Shown one piece after another: positions 46,901-59,800 of a DNA stretch of 64,000 nt. A model generated the notes under the pieces. The model was not told where the DNA came from. It searched no databases and was given only the letters and a program-made list of their open reading frames with translations. Position 1 is the stretch's first letter. Each line of letters starts with the position of its first letter. Both the position numbers and the translations under genes were made by a program. Source of the DNA: Tribonema minus (lineage: Eukaryota > Sar > Xanthophyceae > Tribonematales > Tribonemataceae); NCBI GenBank assembly GCA_017506865.1, contig JAFCMP010000057.1, positions 1,240,001-1,304,000 on the forward strand. Reading direction: 5' to 3'.

Positions 46901-47779
46901 GACGCACCTGCGCGCGGTGTACCGGAAGGAGCAAAGCGCCCCGCAACGCTCCTTTCAAAACCAGGTGCACATACGCTTGGACGCACTCCGCCGTCAGGCG
47001 TAGTCTGCGCCGCGACCCAAACTTTGCACGGATGCGCTATTCCCACTGCACTTGAAGTTCTCAATGCGGGTGACGCACCTGCGCGCGCTGTACTGGAAGG
47101 AGCGCGTCGTGCGCCCCGCGCGCGTCGTGACGGCGGTCGGCACGACCTTGAGCGTGTACGCGACGCGCGCCGTGCCCGGCGGCGCGTCCACCGACATGCC
47201 GCGCAGCGGGTGCTGCGGCGATGAGAGACCGGGGGGGGGGGGGGGGGGGATTGGCACTTCCACGTGGGGGGCGGTGGGGGGGGGGGGCACTTGCACGTGG
47301 CAGAAGCAAGTGCATCGAGCCTCGTGTGACCTCTACAAGACGATGCCGCACACTTTCGGGTGCGATGACCCTTGGTGTCCGAAGCAGAAGAAGAAGATTG
47401 ACTAAGTCAAGCATCATGCCCTGACCTCATGTCCAATCTAAGTGTCGTCCCCATGACGTGTCTTCTACGTATGAGCATCGTTGTGGTCGCCTGGACCCTT
47501 GGTGTGAAGTGAGCATCGCTCCTGCGCGGGCCCCTGCCGTATGCCAGCTGCCGATGAGCGCTGATCAACAATATTCAAGGAGCGTCATATACCTACTCCG
47601 CTGCCGCAGTAGTCATACTTGCGACACACGCACCTGAGCGAGCGCGTGCCGTTTGGCAACTGGTATGCATATGTTTCCTGTACTATCATGAAGCACAACG
47701 CTTCATAGCCCGCACACCGACCGGCCGGCAGGGACGGTCACGCCGCCTCACGGCACGGTGCGGCGCTGCGCGAACGCAC

Positions 47780-47812
<33 letters not shown>

Positions 47813-50675
47813 CCAGCAGCAGCGCTCACCTTGAACTCGCTCAGCGGCTCCCCGAACGTCAGGTCGTGGATGTAGTGGTCCAGCGTTGCGGCGCCCGCCT
47901 TGTCCGAGTTGGGCACCTTGATGTGCAGCACACCGCCCACACGCGCGATGCTGCGGCGGCACGGGTTATACGAGAGGAGGAGTGGGGGGGGCGGGGGGAC
48001 AAATAATTGAACAGCTTATAGAAGGAGGACAGGGGTGATGTCGGAGTCTGACTGGCGGGGCACGCGCGGGGCCGCCGATGCGCTGACGATGCAGGGGGCG
48101 ATAGATTGTGTTCTAAGGCTACCCTACACCCGCAGCAGATTGCTATGATCTCCCAAGCTGTTGCAGTTAAAGCATGCACTTGATAGTATTCACAGTAATA
48201 CCAGGAAGCTACAGCGTCCAAGGCAGATGTCGGAGCCTATCCTGCCACTCGGCGGAAGAGCCAGCCTCCCTGAGGCTGTGAGGGAAAACGGAGCTTACGT
48301 TTCTCATCAAGACGAGCGTTGGAGAGGAGCCTGCAGCATGGAATTTGCCCGCATGACACAGCACTGCTTGCTCTCAACCGAGGTCACGCTGCAGCGCGCA
48401 CGCATGCAACCGTTGTCGCAGACGCGCCAGCGCCGCCGCGGCACGTCACCAGAGGGGAAGGAAAACTTCTATGTACTTGCTTCTCTGCGGCGTGAGGGCG
48501 CACATGGCAGGGCACCAGCGGCCGCTGGACAGCAACGGCGCACTGTGTTGTTTTGTCGTGACTCACGTGAGGTCGCCCTGCAGCGTGCACGCTTCCTTGG
48601 ACGCGCCGTCCGCGTCCGCGCGCAGCAGCCCGCGCGCCAGCCGCAGCTCGCCGCTGCAGCAGCGGCACAGGCAAACGGCGGTGGCGACAGGCAGGCAGGT
48701 ACGCATTGGCTCCAGCGCCGCGTTGCACCAGCGCACCACCACTGCCGCGAGTCACCAGCATCCTTTGAATCCGTCGGCGGCTGACAGTTCGGCATATGCT
48801 GCTGTCTCCGATGTCCAAGCCTCAGCGTCGGCGCGCACTCGGGGTGACAACGTCATGGCTATGGTGGCAGCGCAGCGGTTGCCGAGCGCGGCACCTTAGG
48901 GTTTGGATTAGGTATGGGTTAGGATTGGCATCAGGGCTAAGCCTGCGCACCCAGAAGTCAAGTCCGCCGCCGGCGGGCGCCGCCTGGCAATCCCGGCACG
49001 TGCCGTGCCGCCTCACACCAGCCCTAACCCTAACCCCAACCCCAAGGAGCAACTAGCGACCTCAACATCCTGAATGGCGGCATTGGCTTCAGCATGGGAC
49101 CTGTGTCACGACAGCCCTCACGTACTTGAACAAGCAAAGTACACACCAGGACGTGTACATACCTGTTGGGCTCCCGTATCTCCACCGCATGGTCCGTCAC
49201 GGACCCCAGCCCGCGTCCCCCCTGCGGCGCGCCGGCGGCACAGCGGAAGCGAGGGGTGCCATCAGTATCTCAGCGCTTGGCGGCGGCGTAGAGTGCACAG
49301 CGTACATATGCAGAATCGGCCACAGCACATTGGGCTGCCAGCACCGCGGTCCGTGCATGCGCGTAGTGCGTACGCACTCAATGGTCGCAACTAAGAAAGA
49401 GAAATTTAATCAGCGATGATCAGTAAAGAAGGGCAGCAAGGGACCTGAACAGCCGCCGCCCCTGACTCGCACCGGCTACGGCGTACCGATGCCTGTCACT
49501 CGCGCCACGTCAGGAGGCCTAGACCGTGGTCACGCATCCACAATGGCAGACGCCTCCTCTTCACTTCCGCGAGCTCAGAGCTACAGCAAACAACAACGGG
49601 CTTGCGGGCCAGCTGAGGAGAGTGCGCGCCCCCCTTCGCCCCCCCCCCCACACACCCCCCTCGCTGTCTCACCCGCACGTTCTCCACCTCCAGCGTGAGC
49701 GCGTCGCACGGCAGGTGCGGGAACGTGAGGTGGAGGTGGACGCGCGTCTCGCGCAGCTCGTGGTGCGCGTTGACGCGCATGTGCGTCACGGCGTCCACGC
49801 GCAGGTACGCCCACAGCTCCGAGACGAAGAGCGCCGCCATCACCGCCACGCTGCGCGCGCGCGCGCGTGCGCACGAGAAGGGGGGGGGGGGGGGGGGCAA
49901 TGGCCCAAAGGGGTGAGAGGGGGGAGGGGGGGGAGAAGGACTGGAGGAGGAAAATGAGAAAATGGTGCAGAGAAGTGAGAGGAGGCGGGCAGCAGCGCTC
50001 GGCGCAGGCGCTGCACGCTGCGGAGGCACGCGCAAGCTGTGCTCGCACACGTGCGTGTTTGCTGCGCGCATGGCTACATCAGCTAGAATGCGGTTTCGGG
50101 ACAGGTGCACCATTGTTGTTGCGCTGCCACTGTGTTGAACGCAAGCGCGTCGGAGGCGCAGGGTGGGCGCCTGCGTTGAGGCCAGTGCACCTTCTGCCGT
50201 GGCGCGTATAGCCCGGGCTGCGCATGCGCAGTGCAGCGATGCTGCTTGCTCGGCAGTGTGGCTGTCGCTGGCGCACGCAGCTTGTGCGGATGCATACATG
50301 GACTCATGTATACAGAACCGCACCATCACTGAGTTGGTGAGCGCATTCTTGATCTAACTTCGAGCGTGGCTTGCTGATGATGCGGCTCGGTGGCATGGAC
50401 TATGTAAATGGCAGTAGATCGCGGTTTTGCAGTGACGCTGGTGCAAGAGTCTGATCTCAAATATCATAGCAGCAACATTATTTGGCCTGTGGTGTCGCAT
50501 GGCTCTGCCAATGCGGAATTTAATCTGTGGTGTAGGGTGTGCTTTACACTGCGACTGCTGACCTTGCTACGGATATGAAAGCTCCGATAAGGCTGGTGTC
50601 CTTGACGCCATCGACAGCCTTGTCGAAGAAATCGAAGGTCCTGAAGGAAGGTGTGGACACCTTCGGCGTCGGCAT
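43970..50675 (-). CDS. ERGIC/Erv41-Erv46-type ER-Golgi cargo receptor
   Basis: COPII-vesicle cargo receptor family with two membrane helices and a large lumenal domain. Exons: 50563-50675, 49673-49850, 49163-49221, 48943-48983 (tentative), 48567-48741, 47830-47950, 47079-47212, 46563-46600, 45283-45347 and 43970-44095. They sum to 1050 nt (349 aa), close to the family's roughly 380. The start gives MPTPKVSTPSFRTFDFFDKA, the conserved N-terminus with the FDFFDKAVDGVKDTS motif. Helix 1 is ISVASVAVMAALFVSEL. Lumenal landmarks are LTFPHLPCDALTLEVEN, EACTLQGDLTIARVGGVLHI, HYIHDLTFGEPL, HPLRG, YTLKVVPT and PGVHFAYDFTPVMV. The last exon carries FLTSTCAIVGGVFTMSGLL (helix 2) and ends RRTAKRD. The 41-nt exon needs a weak GC donor; without it the frame does not close. 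A 38-nt micro-exon (46563-46600) is well supported. Confidence 0.9.
44765..45270 (-). repeat. Intronic minisatellite, about four copies of a 150-bp unit
   Basis: In the last Erv intron, units contain GTAGGCATG.TTCACGACTG, CCACCAATATATCAGTAAACAC and CACACTGCAGAAA. They begin near 44775, 44925, 45080 and 45225. The last copy abuts the donor of exon 45283-45347. Confidence 0.85.
45831..45909. repeat. Degenerate CCCTAA telomere-like tract
   Basis: Many CCCTAA units mixed with CTCTAG, CTTTAA and CCTCAC variants, in an Erv intron. Confidence 0.75.
46885..46940 (-). repeat. Echo of the Erv exon 47079-47212 donor edge
   Basis: GGTGACGCACCTGCGCGCGG, then TGTACCGGAAGGAGC, repeats the exon end seen from 47070 to 47110, with its donor. 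Confidence 0.7.
47781..47810 (+). repeat. (CAG)10 microsatellite
   Basis: Ten perfect CAG units on the plus strand inside an Erv intron, close to an exon donor. Confidence 0.9.
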
Positions 50676-51071
50676 GGCTAGCCTGTACAAGGCGCCCAGC
50701 TGTGCTAGGGCTTTACCACTCTCCTGTGGTCCAGAGCGTCCCCGATGTGAAGGTCGGCTCCGCCTCCGCAATGTCCTGTCCCCAGAGTGCTCCTAGTGGC
50801 GTTCTTCGCGCCAGGTCAATAAGATCGTCCGCGAGGGAGCACTTCTCTCGGAGTTGTGCGTAACGGCTTGAAGTTTGCCAACTGAAGAAAGTTGAAGTGC
50901 TTCACATTATTCTGATGGCAGAGGGGCGGGTTGTAGCAGCAACATCAAATGATCTTGCTGCCTGCTTGGTCCCTTGAATGAATTGACTGCCTGGCGTGGC
51001 TCCATCGCTCAGCGCTCCTTGTGCCTATTCTCGCAAGTTTCTTGTTTGCATGACGAGTAGCCAAGTAAGCC
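50676..51071. other. Divergent intergenic region
   Basis: It lies between the Erv-type start (minus) and the HNH-like start (plus) and should hold both promoters. It is visibly more AT-rich than the flanking genes. No motif defended. Confidence 0.45.
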
Positions 51072-54000
51072 ATGGAGGAGGACCACAGGCGTTATGCGCT
51101 CGACCATCTGTTGGCTTCAAGAAGCGAGCGAATTTCTACTGAGCAGCAGGACCTCTTGGCCCGTGACGAGGTGCGCAGAGCGCTACTGGCCGAAGACCTC
51201 TGCGACCAAGCGAGTCTTGACAGCATAACCTACGACAGATTGAAGAGCTTGGGCAAGCCCTTCAGTGATGATGTGGCACTAGCACCGACAACTGCATTTC
51301 CTGGTGAGCCAGTGCTTGTTGAGGTTGCCTCTAAAGATGTGTGTAGTATACTTGGTGGCGCGGCATCATTGCTGCCTAGTTCGGCAGGTATGATGCCGCT
51401 GACACTGCCATGAATCAATGTGCTCCGATTTTGGTTCATTGGCGGAGCACGGTGGATGTGCCCGAACGGCGGTTGTGCCCAAACGGCAGTTGTGATGTTG
51501 TGCTCAAACGGCGGTTGTGCTGCACGTCCTTCACGCATTGCCATTTTGAAGCTGTGTGGCCTGGTAGTTGGCCATAACTTGACACGTGCAAACGGCATCT
51601 GCAAAAGCATCGCATACGTCTGGCTGTCGTGCTGCTCGCCATAAGTTCTCATCACTAGTGTGCCACCAGTGGGCATTAGCTCTGATTTGCGCATGTGAGC
51701 TTGCTCAGCAGTAGCACGTGGTGTGCAGGTGGCGAGCGCACACCAGATCTCCTCGACTGCATGTGCAACATGCAGCTCGTACGATTCTCTGCCGGGAAAG
51801 ATGAGAGTGTTGCATGCATTGCGGACTCTTTCGTGTATCCATGCAGAGGGTGCATATGGCGCATGTTAAGTCAGTCAGTACCGCATGGTTCTGGTTTATG
51901 TCCTCTCCTGTAGCTTATATGTACCACACTTTCTCAGCACCAGTGCGGTGGGTGTTGGTGTGCAGCGCGTGCGTGCAGTGCATGTTCTGCTGCGGGCATT
52001 ATCACACAAGCACCCTGCTCAGTCTGCAGCACATGGCAACCACAACTCGCCAGCAGCTGACACTCTCTTGTTCTCCTTACTGCCACTGCCCCCTTGTGCT
52101 TACCCCCATGCATGTGCTCCCCGCACTTTGACGGTGGAATGGCACCATCGCCGCCCATCACAACAGGTACGATGCAGCAGTAACTTCTATGTATCCGTGT
52201 TGGCTGTGAAGTAACCATCAGTGGCAGCAGCAGCATTTTTTGCAATTTGCAGCGGCGTGTGGGATCCTCTCTAGGTCCGACTGCTGTAGCAAGCACTCAG
52301 CTAGGCGACGTTATTGGACCGTTCTCATTTGCCTGTAGGATCTTTCCTGAGATTCCAGTGCAGCAGGGCAACACGTGCACACAGCATGATGCGCTAGTCA
52401 GCACCAGCGCTGATGCACCTCTCGAAAGCTTTGCGTTTGCCAGTATTGCAAGGCCTCGCTATGGCGCTGGACCACCTATGTAGCGTTGGATCGATGCATG
52501 ATGTGCCAAGTGTGACAATGTGTGGCAGGCTAGCGCACAGGATGGGCTGTACCTGTGGCCTTGGCACATGCGCATTGTGGCCCGCTCACAGCCTCTACAT
52601 TAGGTGGTGCTGACAATGGCGTGACTAACAGTATGCCCTTCATGTTCGTCATTGTTAACAGCGCCTTTGCTGACAGCACACAGTGCTGGTTGGACGCATC
52701 ATGTCAGCTATGTAGTTAGCGGCCGTCTGTAGTGTATTCATTCGCCTATGTTTGCGTAGACCACCAGCACAGAGAGGAACTGTTGAGCTCCTAGAAACCA
52801 GCACGTACCACAAGGTTTGCGGCGTATCAGGGACGCACCATTCGTCATTGGGTCACGGCAGTTGTGTCACTGATGGCTGAGGGTCTGGGTCATTTCATTG
52901 CGGCGCACACGCAGCAATCGCAGGTGCACAGTGGCTCAGGCTCATGCCCTGCGTTCACCTTCATCACCAACTCAAGGTAGTGAGGAGGTAAATACTTGCG
53001 TATTCTTGCAGGGCTGGCAATGTCAATGGCCGGGGTGGCCGTTCACGCCACACGTGGCTCATGTTGAGCTCTGCCATGCTGTGCCTCTGCGCCTCGTCTG
53101 ACTCTGCTTTCAGGAGCCGCGCAACGTGGCGCTGGCGGTGGCGGTGGCGGTGGCGCTGCCATAGGTGAGATAGGTCACCGTGCCGTATGCTCTTAGTCTA
53201 CAAGTGGCTGGCATTTTCTCTCCTCTTTAGTGCCATAGGTGGCGGTGGCGCAGTTGACACGGAATGTTGCATGTGCTGCGTCTGCCATTTTGCCACTGAA
53301 GAGGTTGATGCGGCACAGCATCATGTTGCTGATGATCATGAGTATTAAAGGACGCAGTTCATCAAAGTCAACTGCCTGTTTGTACCAGCATGTGCAACGA
53401 GGCACGTTGATGCAGAGGATGCACATCGTGTCAGGAGGAAGTGAATTCGATGCACGCTTTCATGCCTGCTTTTGCAGGACTTGACCTGCCTGATGCAGAA
53501 CTTCGGAGGCTTGGGCGGGCAATGGCCACACTCCTGATGACAGGCGGGGCGCCTAGCGACTCTGCAGCTTCCTCCGACACGCCTCTCAAGACGAACCTGA
53601 TGGAGACACTCAGTTCCGTTAAGGCAGGGCCATGCGGTGATGAGATCTACTGCATGGTCACACACCAGCATCTGCCTAGGCACGTTGTCACGGGGGAACA
53701 CCTGCTCCCCAGAGCCTGGAACACGTGAGTTGAGGCCTGATAATGTGTTTGCGTGATCATATTGACATGGCTGGGGGTCGCAGGCAAACAGCAGAGCAGC
53801 ATAAAGGCCGACATTGGTTGATTAGTGGTGGTGGGAGCCATGACAGCAGTACTCGCCGTGGGGGGCCTAAGAACAGTGAAGTGTGTTTACAGATGGGCTG
53901 AGGAGGTGACACTCCACATATAACTTAAACTCAGGAGCCTGCACCTAGGGCTTGGACCCCCCATCCATATCAATGGCTTCAGAGGAGAGGGCGCTTCACC

Positions 54001-55567
54001 TGCAGACTTGGTCGCAGATTTGTATGCATCTGCGCGTGCAACCCAGGGGGATCAACTGCCTGTCACGTTTTTGATCGCAATTGACTATGGCAATTGTTCT
54101 GGCGGTGCGCATCTTTCATGTTGTGACACTTGTGCCGCATTGGTCTAGAGTGGTGATGTCGCATCTGGCACCAGAGCCAGACGCTTGGGGTTACTGCATC
54201 GTTGTGAACAATGTACTACATGTCACGTTCAAAGCTTGTGGCAAAAAGCAGTGAAGGCATTCAGCACACCACAATTTGCTTTTCTTAAAGTGATCAAGGT
54301 GCGGGATTGAGTGTGCCGCGGCTCTGCTACAACTCACTCCTGGATGTTTACCAAGTACGCAATGCCCCTGTCTCACTGCTCCATGCTGCGCTCAGGTTGA
54401 ACAAGACGCTTTTCGGCTTTGCGGACATCGATGACGTCCGCAACGGGGTTCTGATGCTGGGAGTCATTGCGCGCGCGTATGCCCGATTCCAGCTATGTCT
54501 AATTCCCCAGCTTGTGCCCCCCCTGAGCTATGCGATCGTCGTTCACGTTCTGGACCCGAATCTGCGCAACAAGACTCTGGTGTCTGCACTGCCCCAGGTG
54601 CGCTTGATTGCGTGATCTGATTGTTGCAATATAGAGAGCTGTTGCTCACTAGCCTGTTGCTCCACACCCGCAGAGCTAGACATCAAGGTGACAACGCTGC
54701 AGAAGACCGTGTGCTGCTAGAAGTAAATGTGTTGTAACCTGTCTACCGGCAAGTGTAACTGCCGTAACCGTCAAGCGTGCAAACAATGAGCATGTAACTG
54801 CCATATGCTCCAACACTTTTGAGATATCAAGTGCGTGCCGTCCGTACGACAGCACAGTTGCGTCGAGGTGTGCCCGATGACAAGGTGGTTCTGTAAGCCG
54901 TGCGTAGCAGGTCGCCACTGAGGCTTGCATACCCCATGCTCTGTCGCGGCCAGGCTTGAAAGGGACTGTCTGGTGCATCACATGGTGCCAAGGACAATGT
55001 CTGTGACCAACATCAATTGTGAAGTTGCAGATGTGTCTCCGCTTTGCAACGGACCGCTTGCAGTCTTACTGTATTGAACACAAGGCCATTGTTTACTCTT
55101 GGCATCGGTCTTTCACTCCACACTGCCGTGACAGTCGGAATAGTCACGCCAACTTTGAACTGATGCGTGCTTGCTGCGTCTGCACTTGGCCTCAGGAGTA
55201 TGGCGAATGTTGTCCGTCCAATGCCGCCGACGACGCGCAGCTGACGGCCCTTCTCACCACCCGCCTGGGAGGCACCACTTTCGGCGACCTGCATGGCACG
55301 AAGGTTACAGCTGACCCTGACAGGCAGACAGACTACCCCTCAGACCCGCTGCTCGGGCCCTACGCGCGTGTACTGTACTGGCAGACACTGCGCTGCATGT
55401 GCGAGGCTCGGCAGAAGAGGTGGCCCGCAGAGTTTCTGCCGCAGCTTGACATTGCGAGCATAGCGCCGGGCTATGCAGAGCGCGTGAATGTGTGGCAGGC
55501 GTGCAGCCACCGTGTCTCCGGTGCAGTGGCCTCTGATGCAGCTGGTTCTGATGAAGTTTCGGATTGA
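51072..55567 (+). CDS. HNH-nuclease-like protein in an AT-richer island
   Basis: Exons 51072-51303, 53478-53724, 53935-54104, 54356-54597 and 55196-55567 sum to 1263 nt (420 aa) with matching phases. An extra Gly-rich exon, 53114-53164, also fits in phase. The start is MEEDHRRYALDHLLASRSER. The central region resembles an HNH_2-type domain: YCMVTHQHLPRHV, then TGEHLLPRAW (first His), then DDVRNGVLMLG (Asn). The third His expected after NG is replaced in VIARAYARF, so catalysis is doubtful. The C-terminal exon is a Trp/Arg-rich segment ending SDEVSD. The gap between the first two exons (2.2 kb) may hide more exons. The domain call rests on motif order only. Confidence 0.55.
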
Positions 55568-55637
55568 AGCGCCTCTCATACAAGGGGTGTATAACAGGGA
55601 GGGGGGCGCATTGAGGCTGTGGGGCTAGGTGGTGCAG

Positions 55638-55688
55638 TAGGGTTCGGGTTAGGGTTAGGGTTAGGGTTAGGGTTAGGGTCAGGATTAG
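55638..55688. repeat. Interstitial (TTAGGG)n tract
   Basis: About seven TTAGGG units, five of them perfect in a row, 70 bases after the HNH-like stop codon. Confidence 0.9.
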
Positions 55689-55809
55689 CAGCCGCGCCAA
55701 CCATACGCCGTGACCAGCACTGCGATTGCGCTGCTGCATGTTGTGTGGATATTTGTCACTGTGCTTTGGCACCGACTCTGCAATGCCTGCGTGAGCGCAA
55801 GGCATCCGT

Positions 55810-55811
<2 letters not shown>

Positions 55812-55850
<39 letters not shown>
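55812..55850 (+). repeat. (CTG)13 microsatellite
   Basis: Thirteen perfect CTG units between convergent genes. Confidence 0.9.
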
Positions 55851-55852
<2 letters not shown>

Positions 55853-56884
55853 CGTGTGCCTCACCCACCCTTCCATCGTTCATTATGACATGCAAACATA
55901 TGCATGAATGGGCATTCTGCAGTGAAGTTGATGTATGTGTAGTTGGCCGCTTCAGTTGGATGGCGTCATCACGCAGAGCAAGGTCGGGGATTCAGCATAT
56001 GTTTGTTGCATTTCATGAGGCTGCTGTTGTCGTTACAGAGGAAAGTAGTTTGCAATCAGCAGAAAGTCACGATTGCTATAATACTGGCTTTGTTATTTCG
56101 GTGGCATGCCTCCAGTGCCAGTGCCAATGCCTCCCTGCCATGTAAAGTATGTACGATCTTGATCTTGTACTTGAAGTTTGTGCATGTTCGTCTGCCTCCA
56201 CCTCTGTCCAAGTAGTACCACTGTTGCCACTGCACAAGATGGTTACACTTTGAGCGAATGGGTCATCGCAACAGTTTATGCCACTGTCATTCATGTGCAT
56301 GCTGCAGCACTGTGGCAGCGCTTTGCAGAAATACACTTTGAAATGTGATGAAATGGCAGTTATGACTTGCACTATTCAGAAGGGCGAAACATCAACAATC
56401 TAGCAGTCGCCAAGCATGGAATATGTGACGATGCGATGCCTTTTGTCTGGTCATGTTGAACACGGTATATGTTGAACACGATATCTTGCCAGGCACGTCC
56501 CTCACCACCTGGGCAGTGCTGCAGCCAGCAGGGACGGGCGCATTATCATGCAAGAACAGAAGCTGGGCTCGTAGACGACCGAAATTTCAACGACAGCAAA
56601 ATAAGCCCCCATGGGAACGCACCACTGCAGACAGGTTGTTCACTTATTAAGCCGCACGCCGCAGGCCAAACAGGGCTCTGCCAGGAACTGTGATCTCAAC
56701 AAGAACCTCATCGGATGCAGTCACGTCTCCAAAGGGCGGACGGCGCGACAACAGCAACGATACGCGCAGCGCCGACGTGTCCAGCGACGGCGCGCGTTCC
56801 TTGTCGCCCCGCGCAAACGACGCATGGAGGCCACCAGCGCTCAGCAAACCGCCACCAACGCGTCAGCCGCCGCCGCCGCCGCCG

Positions 56885-59800
56885 CTATAAGAACTCCGCC
56901 GTCTGCATGCGCTTGGCGCGCTTGTTGAGGCCGAGCTTGCGCGCCTCGCTCAGTCGCTTGGTGCCCCCGCCGCTGCCCCCCTGCTGCTGCTGCTGGTGCG
57001 GCTTGCCGCCGCCGGAGCGCTGCCCCCCGCCTGATGAGCGTTGCTGCGGCTTACCGGCGACGCGGATCGCGGCGGGCGCGTCCTGCGGCCGGGTGCAGCA
57101 GTAGTTCATTATTAATATGCAAGCACGGGATGTTGATCACTTTGAAGATATGATGCCCCCTTCAGCAGCGGGACTTGCCGGAGATACGGCATGGGGCGAT
57201 TAGTGTATGCACAGCCAGGAGTACAGGTCGGCGTTGAGTGTGTGCACGCAAAATGCGCGGGGGGGCAGTCCAATGCACAGGCCCTACTGCGGGGGGTGGA
57301 TGCGCTGCAAGACGATGCGCGTGTCCCATCATGCGCCGGCATGGTGTGGTGTTGCGAGCGAGATATGCGCAAGCATGCCATCAATCATGGCACGAGCAGC
57401 ATGGACACCAGCCAACAATCGCCATGCATCCTTACCACTCAGACCTGCCCCCCCCCCCCCCTTCCCTTCAATGCATGCCATGTTCCCCGTGTGAACGCCA
57501 GGCGCAATGGAGGCAGGCGCTGCCTGGTCTCAAGTAACCCCCCCTTCCTACACATATGCTCCCCCTACACTGCACTCCTCACCTTGAGCGCGAAGCTGCG
57601 CGCGACGTGCCCCAGGTGCAGCGCGCGGACCTGGAACGCCTGCTTGGTGTCGGCGCTGTGCGTCGCGTACGCGCGCACGTGGCTCTGGAACGCCGCACGC
57701 GCTGCACACGCAAGCGGCGAGACGGACGCAGAATGGGCAAGAGGAGGTCGCACAGAGTCAAGCGTGGCGGCGCGCAGCATGGCGCCGCTGGCGCGTTCAT
57801 CGGCAGGCATCGTAACTTCAACCTGCGAACATCAACATGCGTGATTGCATCGCGGTGAAGCGGTGCGCACAGTGCGCGAGCAGGGCGAGCGATCTGATGT
57901 GCATGGTGCATCGAACAGCAGCGCAGAGCGCATGGCAACGTCGGGCCGGGCGTGCTTGGACGTCGCGAGCATGAGAACTGGACCCTTGCTGCATTGTGTA
58001 CGCTGACACAATGTGCTAACGCCTGGCCAGCTTCGCTAGAGCCTGCTGCGGATGCCGCAGAGCGGACACGTGTGTTAGTGCAGCCAATCGCAGCTGCTTC
58101 CGTCACCAATGAGCGCGCAGCCCATGGATCTCGGCAAAGGTATCGACCACGCCCACCTCGCGTGGACGTACCAAAAGTGGGCGCAGGAGGGCAAATGTCT
58201 CAGTCTCCGGCACGAGCGCGGCGCATGCACCAGATGCGCAGTGCCCCTGTTCGCTTCAACTGATCACAGGAAACTTCAACTTCAAAGCATGCCGCTTTCT
58301 GAGGAGCTCACCGCTTCCGCCGTTGCCCTCCACAAGCGCCTGCAGCGCCTGCTGCAGCTCGCAACATATCTCAGCTGCAGTCTACCTTTCCTGTGATACA
58401 GGTACACCTTCAGCTGCATCTTCTGTACTTCTACTTCAAATGAGAAGTAGAAAAACATAGATGTACCTTTCTTGAGCAGCTCGCCGCGAGCGCCTTCCCC
58501 CTCCACGAGCGCCTGCAGCCCCTGCTGCAGCTCGTACGCGACCTCCTCGTCGGGGTTGCGCGTGCGGCTGTGGCGCTCCTCCGCGCACGCGCGCAGCGCC
58601 GCCTGCAGCGACAGCGCCTGCGGCCGCAGCCCGTGGCTCTCCAGCACCTTGAGGTAGTCCTGCATCCATGGCGTGGAGTGCAACAAGCGATGGTGTGAGC
58701 AGAGGGGTGGAGTCCCTTTTTCAAGCGAAGCGCTCATTTTTCTGAAATTTTTTTCACCGCCCCGAGCGCTGCTGCGGCGCCAGCCTGTCAGTCAATGCCG
58801 TGTCGTTGTTGTTGTGAGACGTGCTTCTGCGCGTCCTTTGATGACCGGCGTCAACAGGCTCCCGCCGCAGCGGCAGGCAGAACTGGCTGCTTGTTCGGCT
58901 GCGGCAGTGCCAGCGGCTGCAAAACGCGCCCATCAAACACCTGACAGGCCGCTAAGACATACTATACTCTCAAGGTTTAAGGTGGTCCAGGACCTTCAGT
59001 TGCGCCTGTTGTGAATACATAGCACGAGCGGGTGGTGCAATGGCACCTGAAGTTCCAGGCTCCTTCAGCAGGTCTGCGACCAGACCCCTGGCAACAACAA
59101 CAACGGCGGCTGCCGCCGCAGCCCAAAGCCTGCGTGAGCGGCGCAGGAGTTACAAACGCAGACATGTGCTGCTCTGTGGCACGAATACGCCGCCCGATGA
59201 GCACTGCCACCGCGCAGGAACCGGGCAGTGCAGCCGCTGTGCACGGACGCCCTGTTTCTACAGCTGCAGTACCTGTGCAGACGCAATAACCCTAACCCTA
59301 ACCCTGAACCCTAACCCTAACCCTCACCCCAACCCTAAGTACCTGCAGTGACGTGCACGACGACACACCGCTGCATGCAGACAACGGAGGTGTGAGTACT
59401 CAGCAAATGCGGCGCCTCCAGTGGGGGGCGCGACGGCGATGCGGCATCGTGCGCAACGCGACGGCGGCACCGACCACTATGGTTGAAGATACACTTGTAT
59501 ACCTCCAGCAATGTGTGTACTCAGGGCACACTACTTCACTGGCGTGCGCACTGCAACCTACTACTTCTTCAAGTACTTGAAGTATACACATGCACGCGTC
59601 ACGTGTTGCAGCGCTCACCGTCTCCGAGGGCATGAGCAAGAGCTGCGCGGAGCCGGCAACACGGTATGTGACGTGACAGCGGCGCCGACCACCGTTGCCT
59701 ACATGCACGCAGTCCTATGAACTTGCCACTTGGAGCGTGTGTGTACGCAGGGCTACTTAAGTATATATTCAACAATCACATGCGCACGCATGCGTCATGT

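Larger units (their letters stand above)
55568..56884. other. Convergent intergenic region with telomere-like and CTG repeats
   Basis: It lies between the HNH-like stop and the DDX31 stop. Besides the two repeats listed separately I see no gene. Base composition is AT-richer until about 56.7 kb. Confidence 0.45.

Noticed and set aside
52085-52165. Extra exons of the HNH-like gene (for example TVEWHHRRPSQQ before gtacga)
   Set aside because: The frame and phase could not be tied to both neighbours, so I left it out of the model.
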